Of a stretch of DNA of 64,000 bases, positions 1 through 8,532 are shown in pieces. The translations under genes and the position numbers were made by a program. The notes under the pieces were generated by a model. The model did not search any database. It was not told where the DNA came from and saw only the letters and a list, made by a program, of their open reading frames with translations. The number at the start of each line of letters is the position of its first letter. Within the stretch, counting starts at the first letter, position 1. This DNA is from an uncultured Prevotella sp. (GTDB taxonomy: Bacteria; Bacteroidota; Bacteroidia; Bacteroidales; Bacteroidaceae): assembly GCA_934215545.1 (NCBI GenBank), contig CAKQAD010000002.1, forward strand, positions 29,868 to 93,867, given 5' to 3'.

Positions 1-1293
1 ATAATCACTCTAAATCTCCTCTTTGGCATGCACCTATCGTTGCATGCCAGTGCTGCATCTAACGACAAGTTTGTCATTGTGCAAAACGAGGCGCAATTGC
101 TTGATGGCGATGAAGTGATTATAGTGAGCAAAGCCCACTCAAAGACTTTTAGCAAGTATCAGAAAAAACAGGTTATAACCACATGTAGTGTCAATATTTC
201 AAGTGATGGTTTCATCGCCACATCTTCAACAGATAGCATGCAGGTGTTTCGTGCCAAGGTTACTTCAAGTGGTGTGCGCTTTGCCACAGCCGATGGCAAA
301 TGGCTATGTACGGCAAAGAGTTCAACATTAAACCTGTTTTATGGTGACGACAATCCCACATCAACCAAAACAACAATCGCACTATCTATAGCAGACGATA
401 ATGCAACGATGAAATTTGATATGGCAGTAGATAAATATATAAGATACAAAGCCAATACAGATCGTTTTAACACCTTTGCTGTTAATACAAATTATGACGA
501 TGTACGGGTTTATCGGAAAAATAACAATTTTCGCATAATTAATGAGATGTCGTTGAGTTCTGATGTCGGTAATGCAAATCGTATCATCGAGGAGTATGGC
601 AACATGGTGCGACGCATAACGATAAACCGCACGTTTGAGAATGATGGTGGCTTTTATACTATCTGTCTGCCCTTTGTGCTCACTGAAGAAGATATGGCTA
701 CAGCCTTTTGTGGCGCAGCATTCCTGCGTTTCAGCTCAATAAAGCCTTCGGGAACAAACGGAATGGTGTTTCATTTCGAGAGAGTAAGTAAAACCAAGGC
801 TGGCGAACCATTGTTGCTCATGCCTAATCAAAATTCCGATGAGCCCTTGTCTGATATAGTTGTGCACAATAAAATCATTTCTGCCGAGAAGCCTGGATAC
901 AGAGTTGTGAATAGGTCATCACTACCATTTCGGTTTATGGGAACCTTCGACCCCGTGTTGTTGCCTGCTAATGGCAGCATCAGATTTGTTTCTAAAACAG
1001 GAGTAAAGCTCACCACTCCTAATAAGGCAGGTAAGTTGCCTGGGCTAAGAGCATACTTCACATTGCCAAGTCCTGAAAATTCTACCGATTTTGTAACACC
1101 ATTTGATAAGAAAGAGTGCCGCATTGTTGTTGACGGCGGTGACATTGGCGACACCAATTCAATACAGAGTGTGGCACCTGTTGTATCAACGGCAGATGCT
1201 GGCAGTGTGGTGTATAACATGCTTGGACAACGTGTTAATGCACCGCATCATGGAATATACATTGTTAATGGAAAGAAGATTTTTATAAAGTAA
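1..1293 (+). CDS. Secreted protein of unknown function, 5' end outside the window
   Basis: The reading frame is open from base 1, so the true start lies upstream; the first ATG inside the window is at 28. The first residues (IITLNLLFG, then HASA-ASND) look like the hydrophobic core and cleavage site of a signal peptide, so only a few codons are probably missing. I recognise no catalytic domain in the roughly 430 visible residues. The C-terminus (VYNMLGQRV, then GIYIVNGKKIFIK) resembles the beta-strand tail of type IX secretion cargo in Bacteroidetes, so export to the cell surface or medium is likely by inference. The next gene starts 52 bases downstream on the same strand. Function unknown. 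Confidence 0.8.
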   Translation: MITLNLLFGMHLSLHASAASNDKFVIVQNEAQLLDGDEVIIVSKAHSKTFSKYQKKQVITTCSVNISSDGFIATSSTDSMQVFRAKVTSSGVRFATADGKWLCTAKSSTLNLFYGDDNPTSTKTTIALSIADDNATMKFDMAVDKYIRYKANTDRFNTFAVNTNYDDVRVYRKNNNFRIINEMSLSSDVGNANRIIEEYGNMVRRITINRTFENDGGFYTICLPFVLTEEDMATAFCGAAFLRFSSIKPSGTNGMVFHFERVSKTKAGEPLLLMPNQNSDEPLSDIVVHNKIISAEKPGYRVVNRSSLPFRFMGTFDPVLLPANGSIRFVSKTGVKLTTPNKAGKLPGLRAYFTLPSPENSTDFVTPFDKKECRIVVDGGDIGDTNSIQSVAPVVSTADAGSVVYNMLGQRVNAPHHGIYIVNGKKIFIK

Positions 1294-1345
1294 ATACAAT
1301 AAAAGCAGTCGAATATTGTGGCTGCTTAATATAAAACATATATAT

Positions 1346-2119
1346 ATGGAACTATTGAGTAAAGTAGGAAGCTACGACTTCCTTGTAGAGCCGTTTCATT
1401 GCGACTTTTCTAATCGCATATTCATAGGGCATTTGGGCAATCATTTGCTTAATGCTGCCGATTTCCATTCTAATGAGCGTGGTTATGGTATGGACTATCT
1501 CAATCCCATCAACCGCACATGGGTGTTGTCGCGCTTTGTTATGGAAATGGATGAGTTGCCTCTTGCCTACGACCGTATCATTGTCGATACATGGGTGGAG
1601 AATGTAATGAAGTTTTTCACGAGTCGTAATTTCGCTATTCGTTCTGCCCACGGAAAGGTGTATGGCTATGGTCGAAGCATTTGGGCAATGATCGACACCC
1701 AAACGCGCCAGCCAGTAGACATTCTTGGCTTGCGCAATGGACTCATTACTGAATATATCGAAACCGATAAGGCATGTCCGATACGTCCATTCCAAAGAGT
1801 GCGCCTTACAGATAAAGCAGAGTGCAAGCGCACTGTAGTTATGCAGTATAGCGATGTGGATGTCAATGGCCATGTCAATTCGGTGAAGTATATAGAACAC
1901 ATGCTCAATATGTGGGGCCTCGATTGGTATAAGAGTAATAGTCTGCACCGCATTGATATTGCCTATGTTGCAGAATCGCACTATGGCGACACCCTGCATT
2001 TTGTTGTTGAAGAGGAGAGTGAAGGAGTGTTCTGCATATTGGTGCAGAAGTCGACATTGCCAGCTGCCGATGATTTGAAGGAGGTATGTCGTGGCAAGAT
2101 AGAATTCAAAAAGCGGTGA
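1346..2119 (+). CDS. Acyl-ACP thioesterase, 257 aa
   Basis: Hydrolyses acyl-ACP to release free fatty acid in the cytoplasm (FatA/FatB-like double hotdog family). An N-terminal hotdog half (about residues 5-135) is followed by a C-terminal half with the family active-site pattern D172-V-N174-G-H176-V-N178, and E210 in the position of the further acidic residue of plant FatB enzymes. The length matches bacterial members. I chose the ATG at 1346 because the family N-terminus begins at MELLSK; an in-frame upstream codon at 1316 would add ten residues with no family similarity. The gene follows the secreted-protein gene on the same strand, but the context does not indicate a shared job. Substrate chain length cannot be read from sequence. 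Confidence 0.85.
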   Translation: MELLSKVGSYDFLVEPFHCDFSNRIFIGHLGNHLLNAADFHSNERGYGMDYLNPINRTWVLSRFVMEMDELPLAYDRIIVDTWVENVMKFFTSRNFAIRSAHGKVYGYGRSIWAMIDTQTRQPVDILGLRNGLITEYIETDKACPIRPFQRVRLTDKAECKRTVVMQYSDVDVNGHVNSVKYIEHMLNMWGLDWYKSNSLHRIDIAYVAESHYGDTLHFVVEEESEGVFCILVQKSTLPAADDLKEVCRGKIEFKKR

Positions 2120-2165
2120 TATATAATTCTAAAATGTGAATAAAAATGTCGAATAGTAATTTCTA

Positions 2166-2200
2166 TTTGATGCTGCTAATCAATAAATTATATAACTTTG
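2166..2200 (+). promoter_or_regulatory. Putative Bacteroidetes promoter of the C10 protease gene
   Basis: TAACTTTG at 2193-2200 matches the -7 consensus TAnnTTTG, and a TTTG lies upstream at 2166-2169. The 23-bp spacing is slightly wide against about 19-21. It leaves a leader of roughly 95 bases before the ATG at 2303. Confidence 0.5.
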
Positions 2201-2302
2201 CACCAGTAGCTAAAGACATACATATTTCACATCTAAATGGTGTCAATCACACATATACAAAAGGAGAAACAACAATAACTTTATAATATTTCTAAAAAAT
2301 CT

Positions 2303-5300
2303 ATGCGAAAACAATTTTTTACCGCATTATTTATTTTCTTGTCGGTAGCTCTTGCCAGCAATGCCCAGCAGCGTTCACTCGCTGATGCAGCAAAGGTAGC
2401 AGAAGACTTTTTTCAGACAAAGGGCAGCAATGCCTCTGTTAGTGCTCTGCAGATAAGCAGCAAGAAAGGACTACACAAATTACTGAGAAAATCAGCCAAC
2501 GACAAGACTTCTCAGGCTTATTATCTGTTTAACAATGAAGATAATAAGCAATTGGTAATTGTGTCTGGCGATGAGCGTATGCGAACCATCTTAGGCTATA
2601 CCGACAAAGCCCTTTCGGGCAACATTCTTCCCGACGGATTGATTGATTTGCTCGATGGCTACAAAGCACAATACAAGGCTTTGTCGGCTACAGCAACTAT
2701 TCCAGCTCGTTCTGCCCTATACAAGGGTGAGCGCTTGCTCGAAACCGCATTGTGGGGACAGTGGGCTCCATTCAATCAGATGACGCCTAACTCTTATCCT
2801 ACAGGATGTGCCGCTACAGCCATGGCTATAGTGATGCGCTATCATCAATGGCCACTCGTGGGTAATGGCAGCAAGACACACATCTGGAAAGACGATCGTA
2901 TGGTGGGTAACTTCGGCGAGACACACTATGATTGGGCAAACATGCCAACAAACTATAAGAATGGCTATACCACAGAGCAGGCAGAGGCAGTAGCATTGCT
3001 TATGCGTCATTTAGGCATTTCTGTAGAGATGTATTATGATGCAGAGAGTAGTGGTGCACGCCAGACATTGGTGCCAACAGCTCTTATTCAGTATTTCCGC
3101 TATGGTGCCACCGCACGCCTGTTGACTGCCGCCGACTATGATGCTGCAACATGGGATAAGATGATGCGTAAAGAGATTGACGAAAATCGTCCTGTCATCT
3201 ACACTGGCGAGTCGGTGCAAGGACGTGGTGCCCACGGCTTTGTGCTTGATGGCTATCGCGATAACCTCTTCCATTTCAACTTTGGTTGGACTGGCGATGG
3301 CAATGGTTACTTTGCCATCTCTGCCATAACAGCAACCAACTCTTCGTTTGAGTTTGCCAACAAGCAGCAGGCTGTGATTGGCATCAAGCCTCTTAAGGAA
3401 GATGAATGTGCTCCACTCGTGCTTGAAAGTCAGAAAACTTATGATGGTTTCTACACCACACTCACTACTCTTACTGCCAACAACTCTGTTAGCATACATT
3501 TGTCTAAACTCACTGCTCAACGCGACTGGAAAGGACAGCTGCAGTGGAACCTGTGTCATGCTGACGGCACTGTTGTGGAGTCGCTTGGTAATAAGAGCGT
3601 GAATATTAATGCTGCCAATACTCAGGGTGTAGACTTTACATTTACAGCTACTAACAATGCTGTAGCTGGCGACTATCTGCAACTTGTGGCTCGCAACGAA
3701 TCGGCTACAGATTGGAAACCAGTGCTCAACGTGCTTGGCACTGAGGTGAAGCTACAGGCTTACGGACGTAAGGTGCCTGTTGTCGTCATTGAGCGTGAAT
3801 TGAAGAATGTTGCTTTCGACGATAAGGACAAGGGCAATGTACTTTATGAAGGTAAACCACTGTTAGGTTCTACATATACTTATCAGGTTACGCCTAATAC
3901 GGGTGTAGTGAAGAGCATCATACAGGAGCATCTCTGTGGCGAGACATATGTACCACGTACCGGAACCTCTATTATGCTTACTACCGACTCTCTCTACATT
4001 AAGGCAAAGGCGTTTAATGCATCAGAACTTGTGGCTGAGTGCAATGTAAATGTTGAAAAGGCAGGTCAATTGGAAAATACCATAGAGAAGCAGGCATACG
4101 ATGCCGATGCAGTTGAGGCACTTACTATTACTGGCGAACTCAACGACTATGATTTGCAATATCTCTCAACATTACAATCGCTCAAAGAACTTAATCTTGA
4201 GAATGCTACAACACCACAAGGTCTATTTGGCGCTCCTTTCAAGGGGTTTGGTCGTCTGACAACATGTGAACTACCACGTTCCTTGAAGCAGCTTGGTAGC
4301 GAAACATTCAAGAACTGCACTTCACTCAAGTCAATATCACTACCCGTTAGCTTGCAGGCAACAGGTGGTAAAATATTAAGTGGTTGCAACGCACTCACAG
4401 ATATCTATGTTCGTCCGTCATCACCCGACTGTGTTTCGACAGACGCTTTCAGTGATCTTCCTAATCCTGCAAATGTAACTATTCATGTACAGCAGGGTTT
4501 GATAAGCAATTTCAAAGCCAATGCAAAGTGGAGCAGCTTCTCTACATTCGTTGACGACCTTGCTGCTTTACCAAAGAGTCTAACCTACGATGGCATTGAT
4601 TACAAGGCTATCTACGATGGCAATGGCAACTACCTTGAAGTAACAATACCAAGTGGCGAAATGTATAAGGGCAATATCACAATCCCAGCCAACATAACTT
4701 ATCAGGGCATAGAATACACAGTTCGTGGATTTGACAATAGCAACGGGTTGTCGCCTTTCGTCGGCAACCCATTCATTACATCGCTCAATCTGCAGTTGCA
4801 TGTAGAGTCACTTGGTGCCATGATGTTCATGGGATGTACTTCTCTTGAAAATCTGCAGTTGCCATCAACACTCCGCACTATTGGCAATGAGTGCTTCCGC
4901 AACTGTCCGATGCTTAAGCAGATAACCTTGCCTGCCAGCGTCGAATCACTTGGCGACAATGCTTTCTGCGGATGCCAGTTCCTTACCGACATCTTCAGCT
5001 ATCCGTCAGTGCCACCAACAGGTAGCAACAACGACAACTATCCATTTGCACAATGTCGTCCTAACAATGTAACTGTGCATGTGCCTGCATCATGTGTCAA
5101 TGCATATAGTGCTACAGGCTTCTGGACAAAGTTCAACAACATCGTTGGTGATCTTCCTGATAATGTTGTTGCAGTTGATAATATCACGATAGCTGATGCC
5201 GATGCATTACCGATTAAGGCCACAGGCAAGCAATGGCTTACCTTGCATCTTGACAAAATGCAGAGTGTAGCTATATATAACCTTAATGGAGCATTGCTGC

Positions 5301-5371
5301 GTACATTGCTGCTGCCACAAGGTGAGAACCGCATCTGGATTGATGAGGCAAGTGTATTGGTAGCACAATGA
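2303..5371 (+). CDS. C10-family (streptopain-like) cysteine protease with leucine-rich repeats, 1022 aa
   Basis: A secreted cysteine protease related to streptopain and Prevotella interpain. Order: signal peptide (1-21), propeptide (about 22-135), peptidase C10 domain (about 140-370), a beta-rich middle region, then two blocks of BspA-type leucine-rich repeats (about 615-715 and 815-905), and a short tail starting VAIYNLNG. Catalytic Cys169 lies in YPTGCAATA, His311 in GRGAHGFVLDGY, and the following NFGWTGDGNGYF carries the conserved Trp329. Streptopain is about 400 residues, so some 600 residues here are extra; BspA repeats in other proteins mediate adhesion. It is monocistronic, with a promoter at 2166-2200 and a strong terminator at 5441. 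The family is confident; whether the repeats bind a substrate or host surface is inference. Confidence 0.9.
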   Translation: MRKQFFTALFIFLSVALASNAQQRSLADAAKVAEDFFQTKGSNASVSALQISSKKGLHKLLRKSANDKTSQAYYLFNNEDNKQLVIVSGDERMRTILGYTDKALSGNILPDGLIDLLDGYKAQYKALSATATIPARSALYKGERLLETALWGQWAPFNQMTPNSYPTGCAATAMAIVMRYHQWPLVGNGSKTHIWKDDRMVGNFGETHYDWANMPTNYKNGYTTEQAEAVALLMRHLGISVEMYYDAESSGARQTLVPTALIQYFRYGATARLLTAADYDAATWDKMMRKEIDENRPVIYTGESVQGRGAHGFVLDGYRDNLFHFNFGWTGDGNGYFAISAITATNSSFEFANKQQAVIGIKPLKEDECAPLVLESQKTYDGFYTTLTTLTANNSVSIHLSKLTAQRDWKGQLQWNLCHADGTVVESLGNKSVNINAANTQGVDFTFTATNNAVAGDYLQLVARNESATDWKPVLNVLGTEVKLQAYGRKVPVVVIERELKNVAFDDKDKGNVLYEGKPLLGSTYTYQVTPNTGVVKSIIQEHLCGETYVPRTGTSIMLTTDSLYIKAKAFNASELVAECNVNVEKAGQLENTIEKQAYDADAVEALTITGELNDYDLQYLSTLQSLKELNLENATTPQGLFGAPFKGFGRLTTCELPRSLKQLGSETFKNCTSLKSISLPVSLQATGGKILSGCNALTDIYVRPSSPDCVSTDAFSDLPNPANVTIHVQQGLISNFKANAKWSSFSTFVDDLAALPKSLTYDGIDYKAIYDGNGNYLEVTIPSGEMYKGNITIPANITYQGIEYTVRGFDNSNGLSPFVGNPFITSLNLQLHVESLGAMMFMGCTSLENLQLPSTLRTIGNECFRNCPMLKQITLPASVESLGDNAFCGCQFLTDIFSYPSVPPTGSNNDNYPFAQCRPNNVTVHVPASCVNAYSATGFWTKFNNIVGDLPDNVVAVDNITIADADALPIKATGKQWLTLHLDKMQSVAIYNLNGALLRTLLLPQGENRIWIDEASVLVAQ

Positions 5372-5440
5372 TTAGAGGTAGTGTAATAGTTTGACGCATT
5401 GCAACACTATAAATAAAGTGTTGACGTTAAAACATTATTA

Positions 5441-5505
5441 GAAGTATCAGCCGAGCTGTATATAATTATAAATCAGCGTGTAACGGCTGGTACTTCATTT
5501 TTTTT
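5441..5505 (+). terminator. Rho-independent terminator after the C10 protease
   Basis: A 13-bp stem (5441-5453 with 5484-5496, one G-T pair) is followed directly by a run of T residues through about 5505. Confidence 0.8.
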
Positions 5506-5569
5506 GACCAATAAGAGTTAAGCAGGCTGGAATAATAAGAGTTGAAAGCCGGCAAGAAAATTTAATAAG

Positions 5570-5628
5570 GCTTAGCAGATATTCTGATGGATGTGTTAAT
5601 AAATGTCTTTTAAGAATATCTGCTGAGC
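5570..5628. terminator. Hairpin in the intergenic region between convergent genes
   Basis: GCTTAGCAGATATTCT (5570-5585) pairs with 5613-5628 over a 27-nt loop and is flanked by A/T-rich sequence on both sides. It may serve as a secondary terminator for either strand. Confidence 0.55.
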
Positions 5629-5680
5629 TTTTATTGTAGCTATGATTGACAGATGAACATATAATATGCCTAATACAAAC

Positions 5681-5720
5681 TTATTAAACCCAAATCTGAT
5701 GACCGAGTTGGGTTTAATAA
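5681..5720 (-). terminator. Terminator of the MFS gene, built on a repeat-like palindrome
   Basis: A perfect 13-bp stem (5681-5693 with 5708-5720) lies just past the MFS stop codon. Its right part (5695-5714) matches the right inverted repeat of the element at 34715-34917 in 18 of 20 bases, so the hairpin may derive from that element. Confidence 0.65.
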
Positions 5721-5733
5721 TTTGCATTTGATG

Positions 5734-6954
5734 TTACGCTTTCTTTTGGGTATTAGGAAGTAGTCCTGCAATAATTCCTAATAAAGGTAAGAATGCGCTC
5801 ACTTGAAATATGAATTCAATGCTTGTCTTGTCTGCAAGCCATCCGAAGAATGCAGAACCAAGACCACCGAGTCCGAACATCAATCCAAAGAATATGCCAG
5901 CTATTAGTCCTACCTTATCTGGCATCAGATCGGTGGCATACACGACTATTGATGAGAATGCAGATGCTATTATCAGTCCCGACAGGAATGTGCATATGAT
6001 AGTCCATGTAAAGTTGGCATAGGGCATAATCAATGCAAAAGGGGCAGCTCCGAGAATAGAAAACCATATCACGTATTTCCTGCCAAATCTATCGCCAAAT
6101 ATTCCTCCTGCCAACGTGCCGATAGCAAAGGCTGCAAGAAAAACAAAAAGACATATCTGTGATGCCTGTACGCCGATGCCAAACTTGTCGATGAGGAAGA
6201 ATGTAAAGTAGCTTGTTATACAAGAAGTGTAGAAATATTTTGAAAACACCAGCAATATAAGTATACCCAATGCTATATATTTGCTACGCTTTGAAATGTC
6301 GTTGTTGAGACTTACGTTTGCCTGCGGATGCTTTGTTGCGTAAGTCAGGCGTGCTTTATACCATGCTCCAAGTCTAACCATTATTAGTGCGGCAAGCAAA
6401 GCTGCAAATGCAAACCATGATATAGCATGCTGTCCGAAAGGTAAGATGATGATGGCCGCAAGCAACGGACCTAATGCCGAGCCACCATTACCACCTACCT
6501 GAAAGATTGACTGTGCCAGACTTTTCTTGCCTCCTGACGCCAACTGAGCCACTCTCGATGCTGTGGGATGGAATACTGATGAGCCAAATCCCACTACACT
6601 CACCGCTAAGAGTATCAGTATATAGTCTTGCGCAAAAGCGAGCATTAGCAAGCCGGTTAATGTAAAGCACATGCCTACTGATAATGCGTAAGGGCGCGGA
6701 TGCCTGTCAGCATAGAGTCCGGTGAATGGCTGTAGTATAGAAGATGTCATCTGAAACACCAAAGTGATAATGCCTATTTGGGCAAAGGAGAATTGATATG
6801 TATCTTTTATAATAGGATATATGGCAGGAATGATAGACTGTATCATGTCATTTAGAAAATGCGAGATGCTGCATATAACCAGCATAGAATACACCGTACC
6901 TTCTGTAAGTGTGTAGTTGCCTTTTATTTTGTTGCCAATGGATTTTATGTTCAT
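5734..6954 (-). CDS. MFS transporter, fosmidomycin-resistance (Fsr) type, 406 aa
   Basis: An inner-membrane secondary transporter of the major facilitator superfamily with about 12 hydrophobic segments. The family motif between TM2 and TM3 appears as GLYADRHPRPYAL and its counterpart in the second half as GGIFGDRFGRKYV. The N-terminal HFLNDMIQSIIPAIYPIIK resembles the Fsr/YnfM branch, which exports small drugs such as fosmidomycin. Length is normal. The gene stands alone between terminators at 5681 and 7029. The true substrate cannot be told from the sequence. Confidence 0.85.
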   Translation of the reverse strand: MNIKSIGNKIKGNYTLTEGTVYSMLVICSISHFLNDMIQSIIPAIYPIIKDTYQFSFAQIGIITLVFQMTSSILQPFTGLYADRHPRPYALSVGMCFTLTGLLMLAFAQDYILILLAVSVVGFGSSVFHPTASRVAQLASGGKKSLAQSIFQVGGNGGSALGPLLAAIIILPFGQHAISWFAFAALLAALIMVRLGAWYKARLTYATKHPQANVSLNNDISKRSKYIALGILILLVFSKYFYTSCITSYFTFFLIDKFGIGVQASQICLFVFLAAFAIGTLAGGIFGDRFGRKYVIWFSILGAAPFALIMPYANFTWTIICTFLSGLIIASAFSSIVVYATDLMPDKVGLIAGIFFGLMFGLGGLGSAFFGWLADKTSIEFIFQVSAFLPLLGIIAGLLPNTQKKA

Positions 6955-7028
6955 CAGATATGAGCTTTATATAAGATTTGTGCCGCATTTAACTCTGGCT
7001 AATAGTCTTTGTTGAGTACAATTAAAAA

Positions 7029-7064
7029 GTCCTGATGCTCACGCTATGTGTGTAGCATCAGGAC
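7029..7064 (-). terminator. Terminator of the OmpA-family gene
   Basis: GTCCTGATGCT (7029-7039) pairs perfectly with 7054-7064, 54 bases past the OmpA stop codon. Reading on the minus strand, the stem is followed by a short T-rich stretch. Confidence 0.7.
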
Positions 7065-7117
7065 ATTGGTGTTTATCAGCTAAAGGCACTAACCTTATGC
7101 CAATTTATTGACTATGA

Positions 7118-8266
7118 TTAATCCTTTGTGATATCGTTGAATGTAGCAACGCGGTTGAACTCGACCTGCTCAAAGAGCTTGTCAGTTGCGCCCATGCCAG
7201 TTGCCTTAAGACGATTGGCAGAGATCTTGTACTTCTTAACGAGTACGTTCTTAACAGCCTCTGCACGATTCTGAGAAATCTTCTCGTTAATCTCCTTTGA
7301 ACCCTCTGGAGAAGCGTAGCCCTTGATTTCTACATTAGCATCCTTGTGGTTTCTCATGTAGTTGGCGATGAGCTCGATAGAAGCATACTGTGCTGGGTCT
7401 ACCACTGTCTTACCTTGACGGAAGATAACAGTTGGCTGCAGATTGGTTGCTGTCTCTGGCTTAACGTATACAGGCTCCTTCTTGTTGCACTCGTCAAGAG
7501 CGTTTTGGAGCTCGCTGATCTTTTGATCCTTAGCAGCAAGTGCGCTATTCTTGTTAGCTACCTCAGTGTCGAGTTCGCTGCGTAGACTATTGATCTGAGC
7601 GTTGAGGGCGTCGATTTCTGACTGATCGCGACCTGAAGCGATTGTAAAGTTGTGTGAACCATTAGAGTTCTTGAACTTATATACAACGCCAACGTTGAGC
7701 TGGAATACTGAGCGGTTGATGTTGTACTCAATGCCTTCGTAGCCATTGCCATTGAGACCCCAAATCATTGCAGGTTCAATATAGAGCTGCCATGCCTTCT
7801 TAGCGCCAAGGTTGAAAGCAAAGTCAACGCCAGCCTTAGAGGTGAGGCAATCCATCTTATAGTCGGTGTTAGAAAATACATGACCCCAACCCAAACCATA
7901 AAGAGCAGAAACCTCGAAGAAGCGTGGTGTGCCCTTGTAGCCACCAAACCAGTTGCTGAGATTTACAGTTCCGAGGAGTGAAGTGTTCATTCCGTTTACG
8001 AGTGTACCTGTTGTATTGCCATTTGTGTGCTTGAAGTAAACGTTGCTCTCAACAGCAAGACCAAATACTGGTGTGAAGTTGCGACCGATGCGTACGCCTA
8101 CGTTTGGCTGCATATCCTTGAGCCATGCATGACCCGTGCTTTGTGTTGCAAGACCACCATTAATACCGATGTACATGTTGTCGAATGTCTTGCTTTCAGT
8201 CAAACTCTGTGCATTCACAGAAATTGCCATTGCGGCAGCAGCGAAAAGAGTTGTAAACTTTTTCAT
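7118..8266 (-). CDS. OmpA-family outer membrane protein, 382 aa
   Basis: An envelope protein tying the outer membrane to peptidoglycan. It has a signal peptide (cleavage after AISVNAQ), an N-terminal eight-stranded barrel-like region (about 30-205), a coiled coil (about 213-262, with AALAAKDQKISELQNAL), and a C-terminal OmpA/MotB peptidoglycan-binding domain (about 275-375) including ASPEGSKEINEKISQNRAEA. Bacteroidales commonly carry such an abundant OmpA-like porin or adhesin. It has its own promoter (8329-8359) and terminator (7029-7064), so it is monocistronic. Whether the barrel conducts solutes is unknown. Confidence 0.9.
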   Translation of the reverse strand: MKKFTTLFAAAAMAISVNAQSLTESKTFDNMYIGINGGLATQSTGHAWLKDMQPNVGVRIGRNFTPVFGLAVESNVYFKHTNGNTTGTLVNGMNTSLLGTVNLSNWFGGYKGTPRFFEVSALYGLGWGHVFSNTDYKMDCLTSKAGVDFAFNLGAKKAWQLYIEPAMIWGLNGNGYEGIEYNINRSVFQLNVGVVYKFKNSNGSHNFTIASGRDQSEIDALNAQINSLRSELDTEVANKNSALAAKDQKISELQNALDECNKKEPVYVKPETATNLQPTVIFRQGKTVVDPAQYASIELIANYMRNHKDANVEIKGYASPEGSKEINEKISQNRAEAVKNVLVKKYKISANRLKATGMGATDKLFEQVEFNRVATFNDITKD

Positions 8267-8328
8267 AAATACTTACCTTTTATTATTTGTTTATTAAACC
8301 TATTGTAGCTATTTCTACTAACGGGCTG

Positions 8329-8359
8329 CAAAGTAAAGTATTTTTTGTGAAAAATCAAA
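8329..8359 (-). promoter_or_regulatory. Promoter of the OmpA-family gene
   Basis: On the minus strand TTTG (8359-8356) and TTACTTTG (8336-8329) are separated by 19 bp, the Bacteroidetes -33/-7 arrangement, with one deviation from TAnnTTTG. The leader to the ATG at 8266 is about 55 bases. Confidence 0.55.
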
Positions 8360-8448
8360 ATATTAAAGTCTATTTTTTGCTTGGATAGTTGTTTTCGGTG
8401 GAAGAATATATTACACAAAAGGAAAAAATGAACAATGGGTAATAAACA

Positions 8449-8494
8449 ACGGATATCGACATACTCATTTTTGTGAGTAAATGTCGATATCCGT
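8449..8494 (-). terminator. Terminator of the GH92 gene
   Basis: A 14-bp stem, ACGGATATCGACAT (8449-8462) with 8481-8494, extended by ACTCA/TGAGT inside the loop, lies 38 bases past the GH92 stop. Confidence 0.75.
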
Positions 8495-8532
8495 GTGTTA
8501 TATAGCTATTAAAATGTGCTTTATATTACATT

